A DNA stretch of 64,000 nt from Syntrophobacter sp963666995 (lineage in GTDB: Bacteria; Desulfobacterota; Syntrophobacteria; Syntrophobacterales; Syntrophobacteraceae), in NCBI GenBank assembly GCA_963666995.1, contig OY762941.1, forward strand, positions 5,518,001-5,582,000, given 5' to 3'. The first letter of the stretch is position 1; each line of letters begins with the position of its first letter. Below the pieces are notes generated by a model. That model did no database searches and had not been told where the DNA came from. It was given only the letters and a program-made list of their open reading frames with translations. Positions 52,339 to 62,008 of the stretch are shown here, piece after piece. Made by a program: the position numbers and the translations under genes.

Positions 52339-55300
52339 TGAGAAGTGTGAAAGACAGGCTTCACCGGGTCCTGGTCATCGGGGCGACCCCTGCCGGAATC
52401 GCGGCCGTGAACAAACTTGGAGAAATGGGGATACCGGTGACCCTGATCGACCGCGACCCCGATCTGAATGAAAAACTGGCCAGGGACGAGTGGCGGCTTT
52501 CATCGGGGTTGCTCCTCAGCCACGCTCACCGTCCCGGGCTCCTGCGCATTCTGCGGAATCCCGGGATCCGCTGCATCCTTCCGGGAGAGATCCTCTCGCT
52601 TAAGCACACCCCGCAGGGGTTCTCGGCCCGGTACAAACGAACGGCGACCTACATCGACCCCGAGCGCTGCACGCTGTGCGGACGGTGCGCCGAAGCCTGC
52701 CCCGCTCCGCTCCGGAACGGGTTTAAACCCATACGGTTTAACGGGAGGCAAAGCCTTCCGGGACGTCCTTTCATCGACAAGCGGCGGCAGCCGCTGTGCC
52801 AGGCGAACTGCCCGCTCGGAGTGAACGTGCAGGGGTATATGGCGCTCGCGGGCGCCGGGAAATTCGCCGAAGCCCTCGCTCTCATCCGCCGCGATAACGT
52901 CCTTCCGGGGATATGCGGCCGCATCTGCACTCACCCCTGCGAAGTCGCGTGCCGCCGGGGCGAATTGGATGAGCCTCTCGCCATACGAGACATCAAGCGT
53001 TTCATTGCCGATCGCGAAGAGTCCGCGCCTCAGCCATCGAATCCCCAGGCCGGCAGGCGGGCGGAAAAAATCGCCGTCATCGGGTCCGGCCCCGCCGGAC
53101 TTGCCGCCGCCGCCGAACTCGCCGGAACGGGATATCCCGTAACCGTTTTCGAAAAAGAAAGCCGCCCCGGCGGACTCCTTCGCTACGGCATAGGACCATA
53201 CCGCCTTCCCAGGGATATCCTCGACCGGGAAATAGGCCATATCGCGGCAATGGGAGTCACCTTCAGGACTTCGGCTCCTGTCGATCTGCCGGGCGGCCTG
53301 ACTTCTCTCTTGAAAGACTATTCCTCCGTCATTCCGGCCACGGGGACGTGGACCGACCGCAGGCTGGGCGCTTCCGGAGAAGATTTGGAAGGGGTGGAGG
53401 GATGCCTTCAATTCCTCGGGCGTGTTTACGCTGAAGAAATCAGGGCGCTTCCCGGGAACGTCTGCGTCATCGGGGACGGCAACGCGGCATTCGATGCCGC
53501 AAGGGCCTGTGTCCGCCTCGGAGCGCATGTGACCGTGCTGTCGTGGTTTCCTGAAGAGCTTATTCCGGCCGACCCCGACGAGGTGAGAGCGAGCCGCGAA
53601 GAAGGCGTTTCCATCGTATCGAACGTCAAGGTGCTCGAATTCATCGGTTCCGGGGGCAGGCTGAAGAGACTGCGATGCGCCGTGACGGAGCCCGGGGAAC
53701 CGGACGGGAACGGGATTCCGTGGCCCGTCGTCGCACCCGGGAAGGAACCGTTCTCTCTGGATTTTGAACGCGCGATCGTCGCAGTGGGACAGGTCGGGAA
53801 CACCTCGAAGTCCATCGGGGGCATCGCCGCGACCGCGGGCGATTTTATCCAGGCCGACCGGGACTGCCGGACAAGCCTTGCGAACGTTTACGCGGCGGGG
53901 GACGGCGCCACCGGGCCGTCCTCGGTAGTGAAAGCGATGGCCTCGGGGCGTGAAGCGGCCCGTGCGGTCCACCGTCATTTGACGCGGGAACCTCACGTCA
54001 CGGCACTTCCGCAACGACCCGACGACAGGGAATTCCCGGAAATCACTCCCGACATTCCATCTCTTGCCCGCGTCAAGATGCCCGAGCGGCAGCCCGGGGT
54101 CAGGAAGAATTCGTTTTCCGAAGTGGCTCTCGGGCTGAGTGAAACCCAGACCTGTTCCGAGGCTGCGAGGTGCCTTCAGTGCGGGGTCTGCGCCGAATGC
54201 CTCGAATGTGTCCGGCACTGCATTTCCTCGGAGACGATAAGGCACGACGAGGAATGCGCGGAGGCGGTGGAACACGCCGGCGTGGTGATTATCGCGGACC
54301 CGGAATCCGCTCCGGCGATAAAGGGCGAGGACATCCTGCGGGCCTACAGCACGAAGACGGCGCGCGACGACGTCTATTCGATGATGCTGCGCGGTTTTGC
54401 CGCCGCAGCCGAAGCCATGATCCTGCTCGGTGGAAGCTCGCAGAGGCTGAAGGGGCACGGCCTTTCATTCACTCCGCCGGATCCTCAGCTCTCTCCCGAC
54501 CTGCGCATCGGAGTCTTTGTCTGCCGGTGCAACGACGCCTTCGGCTGGCTCCCCGAACTCAGCCATTATGTGACGGACCTCCACGACAGGCCCGGCATCG
54601 AACACGCCGAGGTGATGGCTTCCGCCTGCTCGCCCGAAGGTTCCGCCTCCATTCTGAGAACCATCCGCGCAAAGGGCCTCACCCGTATCGTTCTGGCTTC
54701 ATGCGTCTGCTGTCCGCTCGACTTCATCTGCAGCGCATGCACGGACCAGCGGAGCCGCCTCAAGAGCGCTCTCTTTCACGGAACGGGGGTCACCCGCGCC
54801 ATGGCGGAAACCTGCAACCTGCGGGGTGAGGTCCTGCGGCTGCTGAAGGAAGACGTCCCATTGGCGATCAAGCGGTACATGGGCCTGCTGGACCGGTCGA
54901 TCGGCAGAGCGAAGAAGCTCAAGACCCTCCCCTCTCCCGCCCGCCCCTATAACTTTACGACGGCAGTGATCGGAGACGGCGAAGCGTCGCTCAAGAGCGC
55001 ATTGACTCTCGCCCGGACGGGCATGGAAGTGTTTCTTTTCGGGACCCCCGAGCACCTGCCGGCCGATTGCCCGGACCACCCGAACATCCACGCTTTCACC
55101 AATTCATCGGTCACCGGCCTCAGAGGCACGGTCGGCAATTTTCAAGTGATCGTCGAGACGAACGGTTCCCTGCAGGTGTTCCAGGTTGGAGCCGTCATCC
55201 TGGGAGAAGAATCCCGCAAACGGATTCCCTATGTTCCCATGACGGAACTTCCGGCTCATCCCGTCGCGTCGTCGATGCAAAAACGAGGGATGGTCGGAAC

Positions 55301-55685
55301 GCCTTATTTCTTCCCGGGGGCCACTTCCATACCGGGCCTGCTGTTGGCCGATCCTCCCGGCATCAGGGTTTCGGAAAGAATCAAGGGCACGTCGGCGGCG
55401 ATCCTCGCGGCCTCGGTCATGCCCCGCAGTCCCAGGCAGAACAAAGGGTACGTGGTGGCCGTCGACCAGGCCCGCTGCCGCGGATGCGGCCGCTGCATTC
55501 AGGTCTGTCCCTATCAGGCGATCAGTTTCCGGAAAAATGCCGTCGGGGGATCGTACGCCTTCGTGGATGAAGCCCTCTGCAAAGGATGCGGCAACTGCAT
55601 CCCGTTGTGTCCGTCCAATGCGGCCGACAGCCCCTATCGCGACCGTCTTTACCTCGAACGGATGATAGAGGAGATTTTATGTTAG
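52338..55685 (+). CDS. GltD-like/HdrA-like chimeric flavoprotein
   Basis: 1115-aa multidomain redox protein. In order: an N-terminal Rossmann piece (VIGATPAGIAA); ferredoxin motif CTLCGRCAEACP (~113); GltD/NfnB-type linker with PGICGRICTHPCEVACRRG (~190-215); FAD motif VIGSGPAGLAAA (~245); NAD(P)H motif VIGDGNAAFDAA (~375); a cysteine-rich stretch CLQCGVCAECLECVRHC (~610-630); an HdrA-like middle (VFVCRCNDAF, then VLASCVCCPLDF); and a C-terminal pair of [4Fe-4S] motifs CRGCGRCIQVCPYQ and CKGCGNCIPLCPSN. Two flavin-type domains plus many clusters suggest bifurcation between NAD(P)H, ferredoxin and a third partner. Translationally coupled to korC. I know no named homologue with this exact order. 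Confidence 0.75.
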   Translation: MRSVKDRLHRVLVIGATPAGIAAVNKLGEMGIPVTLIDRDPDLNEKLARDEWRLSSGLLLSHAHRPGLLRILRNPGIRCILPGEILSLKHTPQGFSARYKRTATYIDPERCTLCGRCAEACPAPLRNGFKPIRFNGRQSLPGRPFIDKRRQPLCQANCPLGVNVQGYMALAGAGKFAEALALIRRDNVLPGICGRICTHPCEVACRRGELDEPLAIRDIKRFIADREESAPQPSNPQAGRRAEKIAVIGSGPAGLAAAAELAGTGYPVTVFEKESRPGGLLRYGIGPYRLPRDILDREIGHIAAMGVTFRTSAPVDLPGGLTSLLKDYSSVIPATGTWTDRRLGASGEDLEGVEGCLQFLGRVYAEEIRALPGNVCVIGDGNAAFDAARACVRLGAHVTVLSWFPEELIPADPDEVRASREEGVSIVSNVKVLEFIGSGGRLKRLRCAVTEPGEPDGNGIPWPVVAPGKEPFSLDFERAIVAVGQVGNTSKSIGGIAATAGDFIQADRDCRTSLANVYAAGDGATGPSSVVKAMASGREAARAVHRHLTREPHVTALPQRPDDREFPEITPDIPSLARVKMPERQPGVRKNSFSEVALGLSETQTCSEAARCLQCGVCAECLECVRHCISSETIRHDEECAEAVEHAGVVIIADPESAPAIKGEDILRAYSTKTARDDVYSMMLRGFAAAAEAMILLGGSSQRLKGHGLSFTPPDPQLSPDLRIGVFVCRCNDAFGWLPELSHYVTDLHDRPGIEHAEVMASACSPEGSASILRTIRAKGLTRIVLASCVCCPLDFICSACTDQRSRLKSALFHGTGVTRAMAETCNLRGEVLRLLKEDVPLAIKRYMGLLDRSIGRAKKLKTLPSPARPYNFTTAVIGDGEASLKSALTLARTGMEVFLFGTPEHLPADCPDHPNIHAFTNSSVTGLRGTVGNFQVIVETNGSLQVFQVGAVILGEESRKRIPYVPMTELPAHPVASSMQKRGMVGTPYFFPGATSIPGLLLADPPGIRVSERIKGTSAAILAASVMPRSPRQNKGYVVAVDQARCRGCGRCIQVCPYQAISFRKNAVGGSYAFVDEALCKGCGNCIPLCPSNAADSPYRDRLYLERMIEEILC

Positions 55686-55722
55686 CGAGACCGGATCACG
55701 GTTCACGAATTTCCTTTGCATC

Positions 55723-57333
55723 ATGGAACCAGCAGAAAACGAGCGGGAAATGGACGAATTAAGAATCATATTGTTCATCTGCAACTGGGGGCCGCACGCG
55801 GCCTTTCAGGCGCTGCAGGACAGCGGCGCCCGGATCCCCAACGAAATACACATGATCCGGATTCCGTGTACCGGGCGGATCAGCAAGACACTTCTTTTCA
55901 AGGCCATGGAGAAGGGCGCGGACGGAGTGGCCCTTGTAGGGTGCACGGCGGGGTCATGCCGCTACGGCAGCGGAACCGTGACCGCCGAGCGCAACGTCGA
56001 GGGAGCACGGGGAATCCTTGAACTGCTCGGGCTGGGAAAAGAACGCCTGCGCCTGGCCACGTTTCTTCCGGAGGAATCCGCGGCGTTTCTGGAATTTATG
56101 AACAATTTCCACGAAGAAATTCAGGCGATGGGAAAAAGCCCCGTCCGTCCCACCCCCGGGAAACGACCCGTCCACGTCGGGAAGAGCGTGATCTCACAGC
56201 TCCTGACGGATCACGATATCTACGCGTGCCAGGAGTGCGGAAAATGCTCTTCGGCCTGTCCCATTGCCCTGTCGGGCAAAGCATTTTCCCCCAGGGCCAT
56301 GGCAAGCTCCATTATCGGAGGTTCATGGAATGAACCTTCCGTGGTAAATGACGTCTGGTCCTGCCTCACCTGCGGCCTGTGTTACGACCGTTGTCCGTCC
56401 GCGGTCGATTTTCCCGCCTTCATCCGTGACTTGCGGTGCCTTCAAAAAGCATCCGAGAAGACCAGCCACGAAGCCCATGAAGGGTTCTTCCAGTCTCTCA
56501 TGCGGACAATGACTTCGCCCGGTCTCAATCTCAGGCGCTGGGAATGGCTGCCGAAAGACGTCCGCACCGATCCTCAAAGCAAGACCCTGTTCTTCGGCGG
56601 GTGCGCCCCCTATTTCGATGTGTTTTTCAAGTACAATTTCCCCATCCGGACTTCGGATATCATCGCGGATGGTCTGCGCCTCCTCAATTTTTTCGATATC
56701 GTACCGGCCCTTCTGCCGGATGAGCGCTGCTGCGGACACGATCTGCTGTGGTCGGGGGATCGGGATAATTTCCTGCGGCTCGCCAGGATAAACGTGGACG
56801 CCATCGAAAAGATGGGCATCGAGGAAGTCGTGACCGCCTGCCCGGAATGCTACCGGACCATGGCTCACGACTACCCGCTTCACGGCATCCCCGTAAATTT
56901 TGCCGTGACGCATATCTTCGAACTCGCCGAACGGGAAATCGGAAAAGGGGCCGTGGGGTTTGAGAAACTGGACCGCAAGCTCACCTTCCAGGACCCGTGC
57001 AGGCTTTCGCGCATGGAGGGCCAGGCGACCTTGCCGCGCAAATTGATCGGACGGATCAACCCGGAGCAGTTCCGGGAAATGCAGGACCGTGGGATTTCGG
57101 CCCTGTGCTGCGGGAACTGTGCCTGGACCGGATGCGACAGCTACACCAAGGCGCTGCAGGTAAAACGCCTTCGGCAGGCCAGGGAGACGGGAAGCGATTT
57201 GCTGGTTACGGCATGCCCCAAATGCCAGATCCATCTCCGATGCGCCATGGAAGATCCCTTCGTCGGGAATGAAATCGGCATGGAGATGATGGATTTAACG
57301 AGCATCATGGCCAGGACCATCCGCTGGGAATGA
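55723..57333 (+). CDS. MvhD-HdrC/HdrD-like fusion protein
   Basis: 536 aa (527 from ATG 55750). Residues ~13-135: MvhD-like domain (FICNWGPHAAF, IPCTGRI, VGCTAGSCRYGSG). Residues ~168-225: two ferredoxin motifs CQECGKCSSACP and CLTCGLCYDRCP, HdrC-like. Then two CCG domains, HdrB/HdrD-like: GGCAPYF with ERCCGHD and CPECYRT; DPCRLSR with LCCGNCAWTGC and CPKCQIH. CCG domains can hold the non-cubane cluster that reduces disulfides or other two-electron acceptors. In methanogens these units are separate proteins. It lies between two HdrA-type genes with a 38-bp gap upstream. Confidence 0.8.
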   Translation: MEPAENEREMDELRIILFICNWGPHAAFQALQDSGARIPNEIHMIRIPCTGRISKTLLFKAMEKGADGVALVGCTAGSCRYGSGTVTAERNVEGARGILELLGLGKERLRLATFLPEESAAFLEFMNNFHEEIQAMGKSPVRPTPGKRPVHVGKSVISQLLTDHDIYACQECGKCSSACPIALSGKAFSPRAMASSIIGGSWNEPSVVNDVWSCLTCGLCYDRCPSAVDFPAFIRDLRCLQKASEKTSHEAHEGFFQSLMRTMTSPGLNLRRWEWLPKDVRTDPQSKTLFFGGCAPYFDVFFKYNFPIRTSDIIADGLRLLNFFDIVPALLPDERCCGHDLLWSGDRDNFLRLARINVDAIEKMGIEEVVTACPECYRTMAHDYPLHGIPVNFAVTHIFELAEREIGKGAVGFEKLDRKLTFQDPCRLSRMEGQATLPRKLIGRINPEQFREMQDRGISALCCGNCAWTGCDSYTKALQVKRLRQARETGSDLLVTACPKCQIHLRCAMEDPFVGNEIGMEMMDLTSIMARTIRWE

Positions 57334-57413
57334 ACGGCAGCCGCCCATAAAACCATGGGACCGGCCGTCGCCTTTTGAATCAAACGACAGATATCGACAC
57401 AAGAGACACTATC

Positions 57414-59825
57414 ATGGATAAGTCCGACAATCACAATCTCGATCCCCGAATCGGTGTTTACATCTGCCACTGCGGATTGAATATCGCCAGGACCGTGGAC
57501 TGCCCCAGGGTGGCGGAAGCCGCCGCCGCAATAGACGGCGTCGCCGTTGCGCGGGACATCGCCTACGCGTGCTCCGAACCCGGGCAGCAGGGCATCAAGG
57601 AAGACATTGTGGAACACCATCTCGACCGGATCGTGGTCGCGTCCTGTTCCCCTCGCCTCCATGAGCCCACATTCCGGCAGTTGGTCCGGTCGGCGGGGAT
57701 CAATCCGTACCTGCTCGAAATGGCCAACATCAGGGAACACTGCAGTTGGGTGCACATGAACGAACCCGAGGCAGCCACTGAAAAGGCGATCGATCTGACG
57801 AAGATGGCTGTCGCCAGGGTCAGGAACCTCCGGCCGCTGGTGCCCGAAACACTCCCGCTCCATAAGAAGACCCTCGTCATCGGCGGAGGCGTCGCAGGCA
57901 TTCAGGCCGCACTCGACCTTGCCGACAATGGATACGACGTCGTACTCGTGGAGAAAAGGCCCTCTATCGGCGGCACCATGGCCCAACTCGACAAGACCTT
58001 TCCCACGATGGACTGCTCCATTTGAATACTCGGACCGAAGATGACGGATGCCGGTCGGCATCCCCGTATCACGCTCCACACCATGAGCGAAGTGGTCGAT
58101 GTCAGGGGTTACGTCGGGAACTTCGAAGTGAAGATCCTGAAGAAGGCCCGCTATGTGTCCGAGAAAGAGTGTACCGCCTGCGGGGAATGCGCCAAGGTTT
58201 GCCCTGTGGTCCGCCCCGATGAGTTCAACCTGGGCCTGTCTTCGAGGAAGGCCGTCTATTCGCCCTTTCCTCAGGCCGTACCGTCGGCATACGTGATCAA
58301 TGTCATGGAATGCCTCGGGCACAATCCCGTCGTCTGTGCCAAGTGCGTCGAAGCCTGCGAGAAGGGCTGCATCAATTTTCATATGTCCGATGAAGAACTC
58401 ACCGAGGAAGTGGGCACGATCGTTGTCGCGACGGGGATGGAGCCGTACGATCCCACGGAAATGGACGAATACGGATACACCCGGTTCGAGAACGTGTTGA
58501 CAAGCCTCGAATTCGAGCGGCTGATCAATGCCGGCGGGCCGACCGGGGGCGAACTGGTGAGGCCGACCGACCGGGAGCTTCCCGGGTCCATCGGCTTCAT
58601 CCAGTGCGTGGGCTCGCGTTCGGCGCGAAAGGGCCGTTCTTATTGTTCCAACGTCTGCTGCATGAACACGGTCAAGAGCACTCTCGCGCTGAAAGAGCAC
58701 TATCCGGACATGGAAGTCAAAGTCTTCTACATCGACATCCGTGCCTTCGGGAAGGGGTTTGAAGACCTCTACAAGAGGAGCAGAAGGCTCGGCGTTCAGT
58801 ACATCCGCGGTCTTCCCGGGACAATCGAGGAAACCCCGGCCGGGAGCCTCCGGGTCGCCGTGGAGAATGCCGCAGCGGGGGCCGTGGAATTCCACGACCT
58901 CGACATGCTCGTGCTGGCCATCGGGATGACCCCTCCGAAGGGCATCCGGAAATTGCAGGAGATGCTGGGGCTCCAGCTTACTTCCGATGGATTCTTCCTC
59001 GAAGCACACCCCAAACTGCAGCCCGTGGATGCGGCGACACGCGGGATCTTCTTCGCCGGTTGTGCCGAAGCGCCGAAAGACATCAAGGAAAGCGTTACTC
59101 AGGCATCGGCATCGGCAGCCAGAGCCATCCGCCTGATGCACGAGGGGAAGATCCTCACCGATCCGATCACCTCCGAAGTCGTCCCCGAACACTGTAAGAG
59201 CTGCGGCATATGCGCCGAAGTCTGCCCCTACAACGCCATTTCCGTGGATACAAAAAGAAAATCGCCCGCGGTGGTGAATACGGCCGCATGCTCCGGCTGC
59301 GGGACCTGCGCCGCGGAATGCCCCTTCGGGGCCATTACCATGCATCATTTTACGGACGTGCAGATCGTTTCGCAGATCGACACGCTGCTCTCCGATAACC
59401 CGGAGGCAAAAATCCTGGCTTTCGCGTGCAACTGGTGTTCGTACGCGGGAGCGGATTACGCCGGGGTCTCAAGACTCCAGTATCCGTCCAATGTCCGGCT
59501 GATCCGGACCATGTGTTCGGGACGGGTGGATGAATCCTTCATCTGGCATGGGTTTGCCTCGGGGGCCCCCGTCATATTGGTGAGCGGCTGCCATATCGGC
59601 GACTGCCATTATATCGACGCCAACCATTGGACTGAAAAACGCGTCGAAAAGGTCCGGAAGAAAATGGCCGGGATGGGCATTCGTCCGGAACGGTTGCAGC
59701 TTGAATGGATCAGCGCCGCCGAGGGCGTACGGTTTTCAAAGGTCATGAAAGACCTCGAAGGACTGCGCCAGGGGGTGAGCAGAGAAGAGATAACGGAAAC
59801 CGTCAGGATTCTTTCGGCTAAGTAG
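57414..59825 (+). CDS. hdrA: Selenocysteine-containing HdrA-MvhD fusion
   Basis: 803 aa read through an in-frame TGA at 58023-58025 (residue 204). HdrA N-terminus GVYICHCGLNIA; YACSEPGQ and VASCSPRLHEPTF; FAD motif VIGGGVAGIQ (~155); TFPTMDCSI-U-ILGPKM, where HdrA normally has Cys (DCSAC-IL-PKM). Then CTACGECAKVCPV, CAKCVEACEKGC, CKSCGICAEVCPY and CSGCGTCAAECPF clusters. The last ~140 residues are an MvhD domain (FACNWCSYAGADYAG, MCSGRVD, GCHIGDCHY). HdrA carries the bifurcating flavin; Sec versions are known in methanococci and selenoprotein-rich deltaproteobacteria. A SECIS-like hairpin follows the TGA. Start ATG 57414 has AAGAGA upstream. Confidence 0.92.
58023..58063 (+). promoter_or_regulatory. 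Selenocysteine UGA and SECIS-like hairpin in hdrA
   Basis: TGA 58023-58025, then 20 bases to a perfect 7-bp stem GGATGCC (58046-58052), loop GGTC, GGCATCC (58057-58063). Distance and the GT in the loop match bacterial SECIS elements recognised by SelB. Confidence 0.85.
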
Positions 59826-60273
59826 CCGGATGTGTAATACCGAGTTACGTAGAAAATAGAATGCCGAAATTCGTATTTTCATGCCTTGCGGTGACGCAGG
59901 CGGCATGGAAAATTGCCATCAAAGAATGAAAAGCGTGGGGAACTGCGTCCCCCACACCCTCACGCCGCTTCGCGGCTCAGTCTGGCGCTGCGGCAGCGCC
60001 CCGCTGAACGCGGGGCAGCAGCCGCGAGCGCTGAGCGCTCGGCCACACGCGCTTGCGCGTGTGGCCGAAATCCGGGGGCGCGGGGGAATCATTTACGCTC
60101 GTTCCCACGCTCCTGGGGCGTGGGAACGTAGACATTTTTCCTTTGGGCAACAGGCCGACGAGCGTGGGAACGAGGCACGAAAAGTGAATCTTGAACGGCA
60201 CTACGGGCAAAGCCCTCCAAGCCTGATCAGCGACGCCCACAACCGTGGGTGGCCCGGACAACTCGTTGTCCGG
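59826..60273. repeat. Repeat-rich intergenic region: dispersed repeat copy B and palindromes
   Basis: 59934-60086 is the inverted counterpart of 41815-41963. About 60100-60129 is a palindrome CGTTCCCACGC...GCGTGGGAACG, echoed at 60161-60173 (AGCGTGGGAACGA), of the REP-like kind common in proteobacteria. 60247-60273 is a GGGTGGCCCGGACAAC palindrome related to the ends of the MITE-like element at 46893. No gene is seen. Confidence 0.65.
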
Positions 60274-60298
60274 GCCTGGAGTTTGGACATTCTAGGGC

Positions 60299-61678
60299 TC
60301 AAGCATAAGCATAAGGCACCATGTTTTGAGCAATTTTTTCGTTCAATCCATTCGAAAATCGCGTTTCGTTGTTGATCTGCATTCTCACCAGGGTGATAAG
60401 GTCGAGCGCCGAAGCTCGTCTTGCATTCTTGCGCCACTTTGGCAAAGCGATACAGTCTTTTGAACGGCTCGGCCCATACGCCCGTAAGCCGGCAATGAGC
60501 AGCATACTGTAAGCTGCCACGGCAAAAGCCGGATGGCGTGGTACAGATCGAGCGGACCATACTTGAGCCTGACCCACTCCGAGTGTGTCTTTTTCTTCCC
60601 TGTGATTGACTTCGATTTGCCAGCGGTCAAAATATGCTTGCAGCACCGCGTGAGCCAAGCCATCGTTATCGGTGCTGAGCAGAAAGGCGGGCTGGCGATA
60701 GTTTTTCCGGGAATTGGGCGAGAGTTTGTAGGGTTGGGGAGCAACCACAAAAAGGCGAAGCTTGCGGGTTCCCGCACCCCTTCGCCAAAGAACCTCCTTG
60801 ACCTCCTTATAGTGAATGGAGCGCCAGGCGCCGCCAAAATAAATGGTGGCCATTCTCCAGCGAATCGAATCGTCGGTTCGGATACCCTCGGGAGTAAAAA
60901 CCTCGGTGCGGTATTTGCGCCGTGTTCCCGGCGGCGCCGGAAAACAAAGTCGTGCATCCTTGCGGCAGCGGGCAACCAGATCGACACGATCCAATTGCGC
61001 TTTAAAGATCGTCCTGTTGCAAAGACTTCCATCCACGGCAAACAAGACCCTGCGGTGCTTTTGTCCGCGGCGGTCCAAATGGACACGCAATTCCCTCATA
61101 ACGGCCAGTCCCTGAGCTGGAAGATTGTGAGTCTTTACGGTTTGCCTGTAGGTCTCAATCTCCTGCTCAGTAGCTTTCTTTCCGGGTTTTTTGATGCAAG
61201 GACATTCAACGAAGCGCACCGGAACGGCTTGCGCCAGGTGGTCGCCATTCACATAGTGCGGGAAAATGAGAGAAGCCTGCACAAACCGCAGTCCGTAAAG
61301 GAAATTGGTGTGAAAGGGTGGAGAGAGCGGGTCGCGCTGCCAAAAGGCAGACTCTATCTTTCGTCCGGTTTTGGGCAGCTTTGTGTCGTCAAGGGCAATG
61401 ACGATGGGATTTTGAGGGTATCGCTTCCTATGATCTTCGAAAACAGGATCAAACAAGTTTTGCATCTCCCATGGACTGCGAGAATAGAGCTTATAGTCCG
61501 CGCTCCAATCCTGGTCCTGACGCCCTATGGCGCAGATAGATCGAGATATTGTGCGTCGTCCGAGGGAGCACAGTGAGCCAAGGGCAAGTTCTACGGCGCG
61601 CCTTCGCGTGCGCTCCTGAACGAAGACCTCGGAGAAGCTGTCCTTAAGAACATAAAGCAAGTGATTGAGGATGGTCAT
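60299..61678 (-). CDS. DDE transposase (IS701/IS4-like)
   Basis: 459 aa with an RNase H-like fold: first acidic motif VIALDDTKLPKTG, second LFAVDGSLCNRT, and the glutamate region FDRWQIEVNHREEKDTLGVGQAQ with its YREK-like spacing. Basic throughout. Ends 25 bp inside the left inverted repeat. Codon use is similar to the host, so transfer is shown by the element structure rather than composition. The exact IS family needs a database match. Confidence 0.9.
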   Translation of the reverse strand: MTILNHLLYVLKDSFSEVFVQERTRRRAVELALGSLCSLGRRTISRSICAIGRQDQDWSADYKLYSRSPWEMQNLFDPVFEDHRKRYPQNPIVIALDDTKLPKTGRKIESAFWQRDPLSPPFHTNFLYGLRFVQASLIFPHYVNGDHLAQAVPVRFVECPCIKKPGKKATEQEIETYRQTVKTHNLPAQGLAVMRELRVHLDRRGQKHRRVLFAVDGSLCNRTIFKAQLDRVDLVARCRKDARLCFPAPPGTRRKYRTEVFTPEGIRTDDSIRWRMATIYFGGAWRSIHYKEVKEVLWRRGAGTRKLRLFVVAPQPYKLSPNSRKNYRQPAFLLSTDNDGLAHAVLQAYFDRWQIEVNHREEKDTLGVGQAQVWSARSVPRHPAFAVAAYSMLLIAGLRAYGPSRSKDCIALPKWRKNARRASALDLITLVRMQINNETRFSNGLNEKIAQNMVPYAYA

Positions 61679-61684
61679 GGTTTC

Positions 61685-62008
61685 TCATCCCTTCAGCGCA
61701 AAGGTGTTTTTGTCAGTGCGCACGAACCGCTCATCTCGCATTACCTTCTTGGAAAGAGCTGAGACGAGCGATTCACGATCGGGTCGAACACCATGTATCC
61801 TTTCAATCCGGTCAATGATCTCGGTGATGTGGAGGGGTTCAAGTGCCCTTTTCAGTATGTCATATACCATGTCTATTTGCGACATACTCTTTCCCTTGGT
61901 CTCTTTCTCCAAGTCGGGTTTTCTCATTCGCCGTACGGCCCGCAGCTGGGCATCAAGGGATTCTTCCATTGCATCAAGAATAATATCTCGTATTTCCTTT
62001 TTGTCCAT
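61685..62008 (-). CDS. IS accessory protein with winged-helix-like domain
   Basis: 107 aa, highly charged. The N-terminal ~45 residues look helical/coiled (MDKKEIRDIILDAMEESL); the C-terminal part (SQIDMVYDILKRALEPLHITEIIDRIERI...VSALSKKV) resembles an HTH/HARE-like winged helix. CAAGGAGGATA precedes ATG 62008. Located between the right inverted repeat and the transposase, so it probably regulates or assists transposition (inference). Confidence 0.7.
   Translation of the reverse strand: MDKKEIRDIILDAMEESLDAQLRAVRRMRKPDLEKETKGKSMSQIDMVYDILKRALEPLHITEIIDRIERIHGVRPDRESLVSALSKKVMRDERFVRTDKNTFALKG

Noticed and set aside
52500..54458. 652-codon minus-strand frame inside the GltD/HdrA chimera
   Set aside because: Antisense shadow; composition is Arg/Gly/Pro-rich and contains no motif.
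58023..58025. Apparent stop splitting hdrA into 216- and 594-residue frames
   Set aside because: Both parts are contiguous HdrA in one frame, with UGA at the conserved cysteine and a SECIS-like stem-loop downstream.
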